Positions 33,708-42,352 of a DNA stretch of 64,000 nucleotides are shown in pieces. The position numbers and the translations under genes are program-made. The notes beneath the pieces are model-generated. The model worked only from the letters and a program-made list of their open reading frames with translations. It was not told where the DNA came from and did no database searches. Source of the DNA: Caulobacter sp. UNC279MFTsu5.1 (GTDB taxonomy: Bacteria; Pseudomonadota; Alphaproteobacteria; Caulobacterales; Caulobacteraceae); the NCBI RefSeq assembly GCF_900114015.1, contig NZ_FORN01000005.1:1-64000 (forward strand). The letters run 5' to 3'. How positions within the stretch are numbered: the stretch's first letter is position 1; every line of letters begins with the position of its first letter.

Positions 33708-35330
33708 CTACAACCGCACCAGCTTCAGGTCCTGATAGTCATAGGAGAAATCCGCCAGCGGCGAGACGGCCCGCATCGTGGCCCCGGTCACCGCCCCGTC
33801 CTTCACCGCGAACACCACGAAGGCGTCCTCCTGCGCGCGGTCGTCGAAGCGGGTCTTGAAGGTGTCGCCGTCGAAGGTCTCCAGGGCCCCCTTCAGCGCC
33901 GGGGTCTTGTCGAAGCTGATCTTCAGGGCGGTCTTCTTGCCTTTGCCCGAAACCGACACCGTCACCGCACCATACCAGGGATCGCGATAGGTCCCGGCAT
34001 AGGCGGCCAGCGGCAGGGTGGGGGCCACACCGCCGCCCTTGGGGGTCATGGCCTCGGCCGCGTCCTTGACCAGCTTGGCGTCGGCCTGGGCCTGGACCTT
34101 CTTGCTCGAGGCGATCCAGTCGAAGTCGCTGCGCCCCTGCAGCCGGTCGGGGCCGCCATAGCGCAGGGACCGGAAGACCGGCGTCTCCTCGGCGTTGGTC
34201 ATCACCATGATCCCCGACTTCCGGCCCGGCAGCAGGCCGGTATAGGAGACGAAGCCAGCCAGGCCGCCGGTGTGCCAGACGATCTTCTCGCCGCGATGGT
34301 CGTTGACGAACCAGCCCAGGGCGTAGGCCTGCAGCGAGGCGCGCACGGGATTGTCGGCGATCGGGCCGTCGGACCAGGCGGTGATGGTCTGGGGCTTCCA
34401 CATCTCGCGGCCGGAGGCCTCGGTCCACAGCTTGACCCCGCCCGGCGCGGTCCCCAGGCCAAGCTGGACCTGCATCCACTTGCCGATGTCGCGCGGGCTG
34501 GCGTTGAGGCCGCCGGCCGCGCCGGCCGAGTCGAAGCTGCCATCGAACGGCAGCACCCGCTGCGGTCCCAGGCCCCGCACCGGCGGCCCCATCCGCGCGT
34601 GCGGCTCGGCCCGCGGCCGGTTTCCGATCAACGAGGGCAGGGGCACGCTGTCGGTCATCTTCAGCGGGTCCAGGATCCGCGTCTGGATGAACGCCTCCCA
34701 CGGCGCGCCGGTGATCGCGGCGATCACCTCGCCGGCCGCCACGTACAGCACGTTGTCATAGGCGTAGCCGCCTCGGAACTGGCCGCCGATCGGCAGGTAC
34801 TTCAAGCCGGCCACGATCTCGGCCCGCGTGTGGGTGGGGTTGGGCCAGATCATCAGGTCGCCGGCCCCCAGGGTCAGGCCCGAGCGGTGGCACAGCAGGT
34901 CGCGCACGGTCATCAGCCGGGTGACGATCGGGTCGCTCATCTCGAAGGCGGGCAGGTGCTTGGTGACCGGGTCGTCCCAGGCCAGCTTGCCCTCCTCGAC
35001 CAGCATGGCCAGGGCGGCGGCGGTGAACGCCTTGGTGTTGGAGGCCACGCCGAACAGGGTGGAGTCGGTGACCCTGTCGGTCCCGCCCAGGCGACGCACG
35101 CCATAGCCCTTGGCCAGGGTGATCTCGCCGTCCTCGACCACGCAGATCCCCAGGCCCGGCTCGTCGGGGAAGGCGGCCATGACCTCCTGGGCGAACTGGT
35201 CGACGGCCGCGCCCGCCTTGCCCCCTTGTCGGGCGCCCCCTTGCCGGGCGAAGGCCGGCCTGGCCAGCGCCGCGGTCCCGACGGTGGCGAAGGCCGACAG
35301 CAGGGCGGCGCGGCGGGTCGTGGCGATCAT
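33708..35330 (-). CDS. Beta-lactamase-family serine hydrolase
   Basis: The 540-residue protein has an N-terminal Tat-like signal (TTRRAALLSAFATVG). The penicillin-binding fold shows SNTK (S-x-x-K, near residue 96) and YDN (near residue 189), the active site of class C-like esterases and DD-peptidases. After about residue 390 a separate beta-rich domain (DUF3471-like) follows. It probably acts in the periplasm on an ester or peptide bond. Confidence 0.9.
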   Translation of the reverse strand: MIATTRRAALLSAFATVGTAALARPAFARQGGARQGGKAGAAVDQFAQEVMAAFPDEPGLGICVVEDGEITLAKGYGVRRLGGTDRVTDSTLFGVASNTKAFTAAALAMLVEEGKLAWDDPVTKHLPAFEMSDPIVTRLMTVRDLLCHRSGLTLGAGDLMIWPNPTHTRAEIVAGLKYLPIGGQFRGGYAYDNVLYVAAGEVIAAITGAPWEAFIQTRILDPLKMTDSVPLPSLIGNRPRAEPHARMGPPVRGLGPQRVLPFDGSFDSAGAAGGLNASPRDIGKWMQVQLGLGTAPGGVKLWTEASGREMWKPQTITAWSDGPIADNPVRASLQAYALGWFVNDHRGEKIVWHTGGLAGFVSYTGLLPGRKSGIMVMTNAEETPVFRSLRYGGPDRLQGRSDFDWIASSKKVQAQADAKLVKDAAEAMTPKGGGVAPTLPLAAYAGTYRDPWYGAVTVSVSGKGKKTALKISFDKTPALKGALETFDGDTFKTRFDDRAQEDAFVVFAVKDGAVTGATMRAVSPLADFSYDYQDLKLVRL

Positions 35331-35366
35331 GGAGGCGTCCCGGAAAGGTCAGGCGCGCACTGAAGC

Positions 35367-35855
35367 CTAGCCGTGGAGTCGGGGCAAGACGCGGCGACGC
35401 CAGGCGTCGACCAGCACCGCGACGAACATCGCCATTCCCCCCAGGGTCATGGCGTAGCCGACGGCGGAGACGCGGTTCCAGATATCGAAGGCGGCCAGGG
35501 GATCGAGCGAAGCGTCGGCCGTCATGGCCACGAACTGGGCCGGCGACAGGATCAGCAGCGCACCGCCGGCCGACAGCGCCAGATGCGCGTAGCCCATCCA
35601 GCGACGATAGCGCACGCGCACCATGGCCAGGACGCCGTACACGATCGCGAAGATCGCCAGCATTCCCGCCAGGCTGAGGGAATAGTGGAAGCCTGTCCTC
35701 ACATAGAAGACCTCGGCGCCGACGGCCCCCGGGACCGGCAGGCTGTGCATGGTGGTTCGCAAGGGAGAGCCCGCCAGGCGCACGACGCCGGCCGCCGACA
35801 GCCAGAGGACCGGCATCGCGAACCGGGCCCAAGACCTCCCCTCATGCTCGACCAT
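35367..35855 (-). CDS. Membrane protein resembling the C-terminal part of haem-copper oxidase subunit I
   Basis: The 162-residue protein has four helices. Residues 49-77 (VFYVRTGFHYSLSLAGMLAIFAIVYGVL) and 123-150 (FDIWNRVSAVGYAMTLGGMAMF and onward) parallel the CtaD segments [22 protein letters not shown] and FxxWNFVSSIGAFLS. The His of haem a3 is replaced by Gly55, while the next, H57, which holds low-spin haem a in CtaD, is kept. No CuB or other CtaD helices occur nearby. A respiratory role is therefore doubtful; haem binding is possible but inferred. Confidence 0.65.
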   Translation of the reverse strand: MVEHEGRSWARFAMPVLWLSAAGVVRLAGSPLRTTMHSLPVPGAVGAEVFYVRTGFHYSLSLAGMLAIFAIVYGVLAMVRVRYRRWMGYAHLALSAGGALLILSPAQFVAMTADASLDPLAAFDIWNRVSAVGYAMTLGGMAMFVAVLVDAWRRRVLPRLHG

Positions 35856-35922
35856 CTTCGAACCCCGGTGCGCGCCGCGTTGGATCAATCTACCACCGCG
35901 CGACCCCGACGCCAGACAGCAA

Positions 35923-35994
35923 CAAGCCCGCCTGCCGGGGGGGTGAGGCAGGCGGGCTTGGCCGGGGTGGGGACATGCCCTTGGGCATGTCCCC
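35923..35994 (-). terminator. Double hairpin after the SH3/glycine-zipper gene
   Basis: Two perfect stems lie side by side: GGGGACATGCCC/GGGCATGTCCCC (35969-35994, 12 bp, 2-base loop) and CAAGCCCGCCTGCC/GGCAGGCGGGCTTG (35923-35960, 14 bp, 10-base loop). A TTGTTGCTG run follows in the minus direction. Confidence 0.7.
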
Positions 35995-36007
35995 GTCCGA
36001 TCGGGGC

Positions 36008-36583
36008 CTAGGCGCGGTAGACGTAGGCGCTGGAGACGTAGCCGACGCCGACGCCGTCCTGGCCGACCAGGATCCACTTGCCGTCGCCGGTGCGGCCCAG
36101 GGCCTGGAAGGTCTCGCCGGCCTGGACCGAGCCGATCCGCTCGCCGCGGGTCGAGGCCGAGGCGCGCAGGTTCAGGGTCGAGCGGGCGACGTACTTGCCC
36201 TTGATCTTGGTCATCGGAGCGGCCTCGACCGCGTTGGCGACGCGGATGCCGTTGCTGGTGTAGGCCCCGCCGGCGTTTTCCGCCGCGCGGCTCTTCTGCA
36301 TCTGGCAGCCGGCATAGGAGCCGGCGCCCGCGCCGACCACGGCGCCGATGGCGGTGCCCGTGCCGCGGTCGTGCTTGGCCAGCTTGTTGCCGGCGACGGC
36401 GCCCAGGACGCCGCCGATCACGGCGCCGACTTCCTGCTTGCCGCCCGAGGCGTTGCAGCCGACGACGCCGCCCAGCTTCTGCGACATGGCGCTGGCGGTG
36501 GTGGGCGCCGTGGCCATGGTCAGGGCGGTGGCGGTCATGGCCAGGCCCAGGGCGATCTTCTTGGTGGCGGTGATGATGGTCAT
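36008..36583 (-). CDS. Envelope protein with glycine zipper and SH3b domain
   Basis: The 191-residue protein has a signal peptide (to about residue 32, TTASA). Then comes a glycine-zipper segment (about 50-92, VGAVIGGVLGAVAGNKLAKHDRG and GTAIGAVVGAGAGSYAG) and a C-terminal bacterial SH3 domain (about 125-190, STLNLRASAST, IGSVQAGETF, WILVG). Such proteins sit at the outer membrane or bind peptidoglycan. Function is not known. Confidence 0.82.
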   Translation of the reverse strand: MTIITATKKIALGLAMTATALTMATAPTTASAMSQKLGGVVGCNASGGKQEVGAVIGGVLGAVAGNKLAKHDRGTGTAIGAVVGAGAGSYAGCQMQKSRAAENAGGAYTSNGIRVANAVEAAPMTKIKGKYVARSTLNLRASASTRGERIGSVQAGETFQALGRTGDGKWILVGQDGVGVGYVSSAYVYRA

Positions 36584-36756
36584 GGTCTTCTAGTCCTTCG
36601 TCCCTTGATTGCTCCGGAGCCGTCGGCCCCGTGAGACGCACCATGCCAAGGCGAAGCTGAACGGCGCCGTCAGGTCGATCGACAGAATTCGTTCATGTAC
36701 GTTTTTTTGACGATTCAGGCGCCGATCCCTGTCCCGCCGGGAGAGCGGAAAAGAAA

Positions 36757-36781
36757 AAGCCCCCTCCGCGGGAGGGGGCTT
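36757..36781 (-). terminator. Intrinsic terminator, minus strand
   Basis: AAGCCCCCTCC and GGAGGGGGCTT form an 11-bp stem. On the minus strand TTTTTCTTTTCC follows. A family A repeat lies between it and the stop of the gene at 36980. Confidence 0.75.
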
Positions 36782-36799
36782 CGCATAGTTCCAGAAACG

Positions 36800-36912
36800 G
36801 TTGTCATCCCGGACGAGCGCGCAGCGCGAAGATCCGGGACCGACGCCTGAGCGCGGCGCTTCCGGCGGTCCCGGATCGGCGCCCGGCTTCGCCGGGCTTG
36901 TCCGGGATGACA
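36800..36912. repeat. Family A palindromic repeat
   Basis: It is of the GAAGATCCGGGACCG subtype, like those at 14997 and 56887, with end GTTGTCATCCCGGACGAGCG. Confidence 0.8.
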
Positions 36913-36979
36913 GCTTCTTTCGCGGTCGATCCATACGCGATGGCCCTGCCTCCGTAGGAAGGGGCTTTGTTGCGAAAGC

Positions 36980-37534
36980 CTAGTTGGCCGTGCCCGTCGG
37001 CGCAGCGGCCGCGGCGGGAGCCGCCGCGGTCATCGAGGCGCCCGACAGCTCCACCGAGGCGTCGGCGTCGGTATAGATGGTCATCTTCTGGCCGGGTTTG
37101 ATCTCGACGTCCTTGCCGTGCTTGATCAGGCCCAGCGGGCCGAACAGCACGGTCAGGGTGATGGTGGTGCCATAGCGGGCGTCGCCCTCGGCGCCCTTCT
37201 GGCCGCGCAGCTTGATCTTGGCGTCGCCGACCTTGAGATAGTCGAAGCGGACGTTCAGCTCGCCCGGCTTGCCCATCATGCCCTTCTTCTTGGCGTGGGT
37301 GACCTCGCCCGCGCCCTTCAGGCCGGCCGGCAGCTTGCCGCCGTCGGCCAGGACGACGTCGTCGGCCAGGCTGATCGTGAAGCGATCGCCTTCGTGGCTG
37401 GTGTCGGACGACAGCTTGTCGTCGACGCTGATCACCACCTCGGTGCCTTCCGGCACCTTGACGGTCTGGGCGTGGACGGTTGTCGCGGCCATGGCGAACA
37501 GCGCCGCGGCGGCGGTCTTATAAAACAGTTTCAA
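36980..37534 (-). CDS. Secreted hypothetical protein
   Basis: The 184-residue protein has a signal peptide ending AATTVHA (residue 22). The mature part is beta-rich: VVISVDDKLSSDTSHEGDRFTISLADDVVL, KLPAGLKGAGEVTHAKKKGM and a hydrophobic TTITLTVLFGPLGLIKHGKDVEI. The tail is Ala-rich. It resembles a group of secreted proteins that share the D-x-G-D-x-F beta pattern of the TrbI/VirB10-like fold, but I cannot confirm this. Function is unknown. Confidence 0.72.
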   Translation of the reverse strand: MKLFYKTAAAALFAMAATTVHAQTVKVPEGTEVVISVDDKLSSDTSHEGDRFTISLADDVVLADGGKLPAGLKGAGEVTHAKKKGMMGKPGELNVRFDYLKVGDAKIKLRGQKGAEGDARYGTTITLTVLFGPLGLIKHGKDVEIKPGQKMTIYTDADASVELSGASMTAAAPAAAAAPTGTAN

Positions 37535-37657
37535 AGGTCTCTCCCCCGCGGGACCCCAGCCCGCGGGGTCACCTAACCCGATATTGTCAAGCTTGTGAAG
37601 CGCGGGTGAGCATGCGGCTGTGCGTAACTTTGACGCGAGGGCGCGGTGATGGGGCCG

Positions 37658-38284
37658 TCATTCCCCCAGCTTGTAAGGCCCGCTCTTCGCCAGCGCCGCC
37701 TTCCACGCCGGCCGCGCGTGCATCCGCCCGATCCAGGCCTCCAGGTTGGGATGGTCGGCCAGTTTGCCGTGCGCCTTGGCGACCTCGGCCACGAAGCTCA
37801 TCTGGATGTCGGCGCCGGTCAGGTCGTCGCCGACGAAGAAGTCGCGGCCTTCCAGCGCGCCGTTCACATAGGACAGGTGGTTGGCCATCTCGCTCTGGAT
37901 GCGCGGATGCAGCGGCGCGCCGGCTTCGCCCAGCCGGCCGACATACAGGCCCAGCAGCATCGGCAGCATGGCCGAGCCCTCGGCATAGTGCAGCCACTGC
38001 TGGTAGGCGTCGTAGTCGGCGGTGGCCGGGTCGGGCGCCAGCCGGCCGCCGGCGTGGCGGCGGATGACATAGTCGGTGATCGCCCCGCTCTCGATGATCG
38101 TCGCCGTCCCGTCGGTCAGCACCGGCGACTTGCCCAGCGGATGGACGTCCAGCAGGGCCGGCGGGGCCAGGCGGGTCTGGGGATCGCGTTGGTAGAAGCG
38201 GATCTCGTAGGGCAGGGCCAGCTCCTCCAGCAGCCAGAGGATCCGCTGCGAACGCGACTCGTTGAGGTGGTGGACGACCAGCAT
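37658..38284 (-). CDS. Glutathione S-transferase
   Basis: The 208-residue protein has the thioredoxin-fold start VVHHLNESRSQRILWLLEELALPYEI with Ser as the likely catalytic residue, and GKSPVL / IIESGAITDYVI for GSH binding. The C-terminal domain has FVGDDLTGADIQMSF. The start at 38284 follows GGGAAG. It is divergent from the acyl-CoA dehydrogenase gene. Confidence 0.88.
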   Translation of the reverse strand: MLVVHHLNESRSQRILWLLEELALPYEIRFYQRDPQTRLAPPALLDVHPLGKSPVLTDGTATIIESGAITDYVIRRHAGGRLAPDPATADYDAYQQWLHYAEGSAMLPMLLGLYVGRLGEAGAPLHPRIQSEMANHLSYVNGALEGRDFFVGDDLTGADIQMSFVAEVAKAHGKLADHPNLEAWIGRMHARPAWKAALAKSGPYKLGE

Positions 38285-38315
38285 GTTTCTTCCCTTCATG
38301 GGCCGCTATGCTGCG

Positions 38316-38340
38316 CTGCGACATTGCTCGCAGCTGCGAA
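38316..38340. promoter_or_regulatory. Nested palindrome between GST and acyl-CoA dehydrogenase genes
   Basis: TCGCAGCTGCGA (38329-38340) is a perfect 12-bp palindrome. Its left half also pairs with GCTGCGA at 38316-38322, which repeats the right half directly at an 18-base distance. The site lies 49 bases before the acyl-CoA dehydrogenase start. Confidence 0.5.
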
Positions 38341-38388
38341 AGGCTCCACAGTGAAAGAAAACAACTGTTTGGCGCACGGGAGCAAGCC

Positions 38389-40083
38389 ATGACCGACACG
38401 GTCGCTCGGGAAACCTCGCAGTCCCTGATCCTGCCCGGGCTGACCGGCCTGTTGCGCGAGGCCGCCGGCGCGGCCCAGCTGTTCGTGGCCGAGGCCAGAC
38501 CGGCGGTGAAGACGGCGATCGCCGGTCCCGACGGCAGGATCGACCGCGCCCTGGCCGACGAGCATCAGCACCAGGTGCACGGCTACGGCTGGTACGCCGC
38601 CTACGCCGAGCTGATGAACCAGGTGGCCGGTTGGGCCGAGCGGCTGGAGGCCGAGGGGCGGTTCGGCGAGGTCGAGGCCCTGCTGGCCCAGCTGCTGTTT
38701 TCCGAATACGCCGCCCAGCTGATCGGCGGCGTGCCGATGAACCAGGGCGAGATCGTCCGCCCCGCCCACCTGGTCACCGACCGCGCGGTGATGAACCGCC
38801 TGTTCTCGAACGGCATCATGAAGCTGGTGGTCGAGGGCGGGACCCAGGCGGTGAAGACCCGCATCGCCCGGCGCCTGGCCGAGGCGCGCGGCCGGCCGAC
38901 CCTGGAGCACACCGGTCTGGACGAGACCTTCGAGATGATCCGCGACCAGTTCCACGCCTTCGCCGAGGAAAAGGTCACCCCCTTCGCCCACGACTGGCAC
39001 CTGAAGGACCAGCTGATCCCGATCGACCTGGTCGAGGAGCTGGGGGCCCTGGGGGTGTTCGGCCTGACCATCCCTGAAGAATACGGCGGCTCGGGCCTGG
39101 GCAAGACCGCCATGTGCGTGGTGTCCGAGGAGCTGTCGCGGGCCTGGATCGGCGTCGGCTCGCTGGCCACCCGTTCCGAGATCGCCGGCGAGTTGATCCT
39201 GACCGGCGGCACCGAAGCCCAGAAGTCATACTGGCTGCCGAGGATCGCCGACGCCTCGATCCTGCCGACCGCCGTCTTCACCGAGCCCAACACCGGTTCG
39301 GACCTGGGGGCCCTGCGCACCCGCGCCGAGCTGCGGGGCGACCAGTATGTGGTGACCGGGAACAAGACCTGGATCACCCACGCCGCCCGGGCCGACGTCA
39401 TGACCCTGCTGGTCCGCACCGACCCGGCCACGACCGACTATCGCGGTCTGTCGATGCTGCTGGCCGAGAAGCCGCGCGGCGTCGATGGCGACGACTTCCC
39501 GGCCGAGGGCATGAGCGGCGGCGAGATCGGGGTGATCGGCTATCGCGGCATGAGGGAGTACGAGTTGGGCTTCGACGGTTTCGCCGTGCCGGCGCGGAAC
39601 CTGCTGGGCGGCGTCCCGGGCCAGGGCTTCAAGCAGCTGATGGCCACCTTCGAGAGCGCCCGCATCCAGACCGCCGCCCGCGCGGTCGGCGTGGCCCAGG
39701 CGGCGCTGGAGACCGGCCTTGGCTACGCCCTGGACCGCCAGCAGTTCGGCCAGGCGATCTTCGAGTTCCCGCGCGTCCACAACAAGCTGGCGATGATGGC
39801 CGCCGAGATCATGGGCGTGCGCCAGCTGACCTATTTCGCCGCCCGCCAGAAGGACGAGGGCAAGCGCTGCGACCTGGAGGCCGGCATGGCCAAGCTGATC
39901 GCCGCCCGCGTCGCCTGGGCCGCCGCCGACAACGCCCTGCAGATCCACGGCGGCAACGGCTTCGCCATGGAATACGCCGCCAGCCGCCTGCTGGCCGACG
40001 CCCGGATCCTCAACATCTTCGAGGGGGCCGGCGAGATCCAGGCCCAGGTGATCGCGCGGCGGCTGCTGGAGGAGGGGAACTAG
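38389..40083 (+). CDS. (2S)-methylsuccinyl-CoA dehydrogenase-type acyl-CoA dehydrogenase
   Basis: The 564-residue protein is an FAD acyl-CoA dehydrogenase with an N-terminal extension of about 170 residues, the size feature of Mcd. The core has FGLTIPEEYGGSGL, PTAVFTEPNTGSDLGALRTRA, VTGNKTWITHAARADVMTLLVRTDP, YELGFDGF and the final IHGGNGFAMEYAASRLLADARILNIFEGAGEIQ with catalytic Glu. Mcd oxidises methylsuccinyl-CoA to mesaconyl-CoA in the ethylmalonyl-CoA route and passes electrons to ETF. The ATG at 38389 follows GGGAGC. Confidence 0.85.
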   Translation: MTDTVARETSQSLILPGLTGLLREAAGAAQLFVAEARPAVKTAIAGPDGRIDRALADEHQHQVHGYGWYAAYAELMNQVAGWAERLEAEGRFGEVEALLAQLLFSEYAAQLIGGVPMNQGEIVRPAHLVTDRAVMNRLFSNGIMKLVVEGGTQAVKTRIARRLAEARGRPTLEHTGLDETFEMIRDQFHAFAEEKVTPFAHDWHLKDQLIPIDLVEELGALGVFGLTIPEEYGGSGLGKTAMCVVSEELSRAWIGVGSLATRSEIAGELILTGGTEAQKSYWLPRIADASILPTAVFTEPNTGSDLGALRTRAELRGDQYVVTGNKTWITHAARADVMTLLVRTDPATTDYRGLSMLLAEKPRGVDGDDFPAEGMSGGEIGVIGYRGMREYELGFDGFAVPARNLLGGVPGQGFKQLMATFESARIQTAARAVGVAQAALETGLGYALDRQQFGQAIFEFPRVHNKLAMMAAEIMGVRQLTYFAARQKDEGKRCDLEAGMAKLIAARVAWAAADNALQIHGGNGFAMEYAASRLLADARILNIFEGAGEIQAQVIARRLLEEGN

Positions 40084-40145
40084 GACGAGGTACGCACGGC
40101 CTTGAAGGTCGATCCGTTTAGGGTCTGGACTCAATTGCCCCCGCG

Positions 40146-40257
40146 GTTGTCATCCCGGCCGAAGCGAAGCGTAGAGCCGGGATCCAGGTGAACCGCACCG
40201 CATCAGCCCAGTCCCCTGGATCCCGGACAGCCTCTGCGAGGCTTCCGGGATGACAAC
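40146..40257. repeat. Family A palindromic repeat
   Basis: This copy has the GAAGCGTAGAGCCGGGATCCAGG arm, as in the 8934 copy, and ends TTCCGGGATGACAAC. Confidence 0.8.
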
Positions 40258-40326
40258 TGATCCTAGGCTTCTGATATCCTTAGGATAATTAATTCCGCCG
40301 CTTAGTTGAGTATCGATCCCAGGCCC

Positions 40327-40821
40327 TCACAGCCGCACCCCGCCCAGCCAGGTCTGCCAGACCGCGACGAAGCCGCCGTGCAGGATCACCGCCGGCCACA
40401 GCGAGCCCGTTCGCCAGCGCATCACCGCGCAGCCCAGGCCCAGGATCGCGGTGCAGGCCAGGAAGTCCGGACGCAGGAACATCGTCGCCCCGGGCAGGAA
40501 GGTCAGGGTCTCCAGCGGGTGCCAGGCGACATAGAGCGCGGTCGAGACGGCGACGGCCGGCCAGGGGCTCCGGGTCTCGTCGCGGCCGGGGACCAGCAGG
40601 CCGCGAAACGGGATCTCCTCGCCCAGGGCCGGGACGAACAGCACGGCCAGCAGCCGCGGCGGCAGGCCGGGAACGGCCGGGGTCACGGCGTAGAGACCGG
40701 TCGAGAAGCCGATGGCGGCCATCATGGTCCCGACGATCGCGGCGACCGCGCCGCACAGCGCCCAGCCGCGCGCGTCGGGCAGGGTGGTCAGGGATCGGCT
40801 CAGGCGGCGGAGCGGGGTCAT
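40327..40821 (-). CDS. CPBP-family intramembrane protease
   Basis: The 164-residue protein has about four membrane helices. The ABI/CPBP site is present as GEEIPFRG (E-E-x-x-x-R, about residues 68-75), with later His in ALYVAWHPLE and ILHGGFVAVW. CPBP members are glutamic-type proteases or CAAX-like enzymes. At 164 residues it is shorter than usual (200-280), so one N-terminal helix pair is missing. Confidence 0.85.
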   Translation of the reverse strand: MTPLRRLSRSLTTLPDARGWALCGAVAAIVGTMMAAIGFSTGLYAVTPAVPGLPPRLLAVLFVPALGEEIPFRGLLVPGRDETRSPWPAVAVSTALYVAWHPLETLTFLPGATMFLRPDFLACTAILGLGCAVMRWRTGSLWPAVILHGGFVAVWQTWLGGVRL

Positions 40822-40863
40822 CGCGGCATTCTAGGGCGCCGTGTCCGCCCCCCGAACCTCTCC

Positions 40864-40891
40864 GTTGTCATCCCGGAAGCCCCGCAGGGGC
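40864..40891. repeat. Half of a family A repeat
   Basis: GTTGTCATCCCGGAAGCCCC and a few more bases are present, but the closing half is missing. It abuts the 3' end of arsC (stop at 40897). Confidence 0.7.
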
Positions 40892-40896
40892 AGCCC

Positions 40897-41316
40897 TCAC
40901 CCCAGGTTCACCACCTCGCCGTCCTCCTTGGTGAAGCTGGCGGGCTTGCGGTCCAGCAGGTCGAGCACCTTTTCGGACGGCCGGCATAGGCCGACGCCCT
41001 TGGGGGTGACCACCAGCGGGCGGTTGACCAGGATCGGGTGGGCGACCATGGCCTCCAGCAGGCGGTCCTCGCCGACGGCCTCGTCCAGCAGGCCCAGTTC
41101 GGCGGCCGGCGTGCCCTTCTCGCGCAGCAGGTCGCGCACGGCCAGGCCCGCCCGGCCGGCCAGGTCGCGCAGCTGCGGCGCCGTCCAGCCGGCCTTGAGG
41201 TACTCCACGACCGTGGGCGCGTAGCCAGCCGCCCGGACCATGGCCACCACGTTGCGCGAGGTGCCGCAGGCGGGGTTGTGAAAGATGGTGACGGGGAAGT
41301 CGGCGGCGTCGGTCAT
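40897..41316 (-). CDS. arsC: Arsenate reductase, glutaredoxin-coupled
   Basis: The 139-residue protein has HNPACGTSRN (catalytic Cys near residue 17), the middle LVNRPLVVTPKGVGLCRPSEKVLDLL with the conserved Arg residues, and normal family length. It reduces arsenate to arsenite using glutathione and glutaredoxin. Its ATG overlaps the stop of the aquaporin gene (ATGA). It is the last gene of the arsR-aqp-arsC operon. Confidence 0.93.
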   Translation of the reverse strand: MTDAADFPVTIFHNPACGTSRNVVAMVRAAGYAPTVVEYLKAGWTAPQLRDLAGRAGLAVRDLLREKGTPAAELGLLDEAVGEDRLLEAMVAHPILVNRPLVVTPKGVGLCRPSEKVLDLLDRKPASFTKEDGEVVNLG

Positions 41317-41987
41317 GGGGTCTGCTCGTCTTTCAAAAGCCAGCCGAACACGGCCGCCGCGACCAGCGCGCCGGCCGCCTGGGCCAGGATGAAGGCCGCA
41401 ACGCCCGAAGGGGCGATGCCGGCGAAGGTGTCGCTGAGGCTTCGGGCGATCGTCACCGCCGGATTGGCGAACGATGTCGAGGCCGTGAACCAGTAGGCGG
41501 CGGTGATATAGAGGCCCACGGCCGCGGCGGTGAAGTCCGGGCGGAACCGCACGGTTCCCTGGATGGTCGCCACGAGGCCGAAGGTGGCCACGAACTCGGC
41601 GAAGGCCTGGGCGGGGCCGAGGCGGGCCTTGGTCGAAACCTGCCAGATCGCCTCGCCGAACATGGCGTGGGCGCACCAGACGCCCAGGATCGCGCCCGCC
41701 AGCTGAGCCGGCGGATAGGCCAGGGCCGCGCGCCAGGACAGGTCGCGCCGCAGCGCCGCCACCAGGGTGACGGCGGGGTTGAAATGCGCGCCCGAGATCG
41801 GGCCGAACACCGTGATCAGCACGACCAGGGCCGCGCCGGTGGCCAGGGTGTTGCCCAGCAGGGCCAGGGCGACATTGCCGCCGGCCAGGCGCTCGCCCAT
41901 GAGCCCGGACCCGACCACCACGGCCAGCAGCAGGCCCGAGCCCAGCGCCTCGGCGGCCAGGCGGCGGGGCAGGGAGAAGGCGGTCAT
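41313..41987 (-). CDS. MIP/aquaglyceroporin-family channel, arsenic operon
   Basis: The 224-residue protein has six helices and two NPA boxes, in GAHFNPAVT and STSFANPAVT. It lies between arsR and arsC with ATGA overlaps on both sides. In Sinorhizobium meliloti an aquaglyceroporin (AqpS) takes the place of ArsB/Acr3, so that arsenite formed by ArsC can leave down its gradient. The same role is likely here. No arsenite pump gene is near. Confidence 0.9.
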   Translation of the reverse strand: MTAFSLPRRLAAEALGSGLLLAVVVGSGLMGERLAGGNVALALLGNTLATGAALVVLITVFGPISGAHFNPAVTLVAALRRDLSWRAALAYPPAQLAGAILGVWCAHAMFGEAIWQVSTKARLGPAQAFAEFVATFGLVATIQGTVRFRPDFTAAAVGLYITAAYWFTASTSFANPAVTIARSLSDTFAGIAPSGVAAFILAQAAGALVAAAVFGWLLKDEQTP

Positions 41988-42352
41988 GACGGCCGCGCGG
42001 GCTGGCAGGCCGGGCCGCAGTCGGCGGCCTTGGCGACGATGTCGCCCAGGGGCGCGCAGATCTCCGGCGCGCCGTCGCAGCAGTCTTCCATCAGGAAGCC
42101 GAGCAGGGCGCTCATGGCCGCGAAGTCGGCCGAATAGAGGATCGACCGCCCCTCGCGGCGCGAGACGATCAGGCCGGCGTGCGACAGCACGTTGAGATTG
42201 GCCGACAGGGTGTTGGGCAGGCTGTCCAGCCGCCGCGCGATCTCGCCCGCCGCCACCCCGGCCGGCCCGGCCTTGACCAGCAGGCGGAAGATCGTCAGGC
42301 GGCCCTCGTGACCGAGGGCGGACAGGCTGGCGACGGCGGCTTTCGATTCCAT
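41984..42352 (-). CDS. arsR: ArsR family arsenic-responsive repressor
   Basis: The 122-residue protein has the ArsR winged helix: LSALGHEGRLTIFRLLVKAG, then AAGEIARRLDSLPNTLSANLNVLSHAGLI. The usual ELCVCDL metal site of helix 3 is missing. Instead the C-terminal tail has EDCCDGAPEIC and DCGPAC, like the arsenite-binding tail of the Acidithiobacillus ArsR. The start codon lies within a perfect inverted repeat, which supports autoregulation. Confidence 0.9.
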   Translation of the reverse strand: MESKAAVASLSALGHEGRLTIFRLLVKAGPAGVAAGEIARRLDSLPNTLSANLNVLSHAGLIVSRREGRSILYSADFAAMSALLGFLMEDCCDGAPEICAPLGDIVAKAADCGPACQPARPS

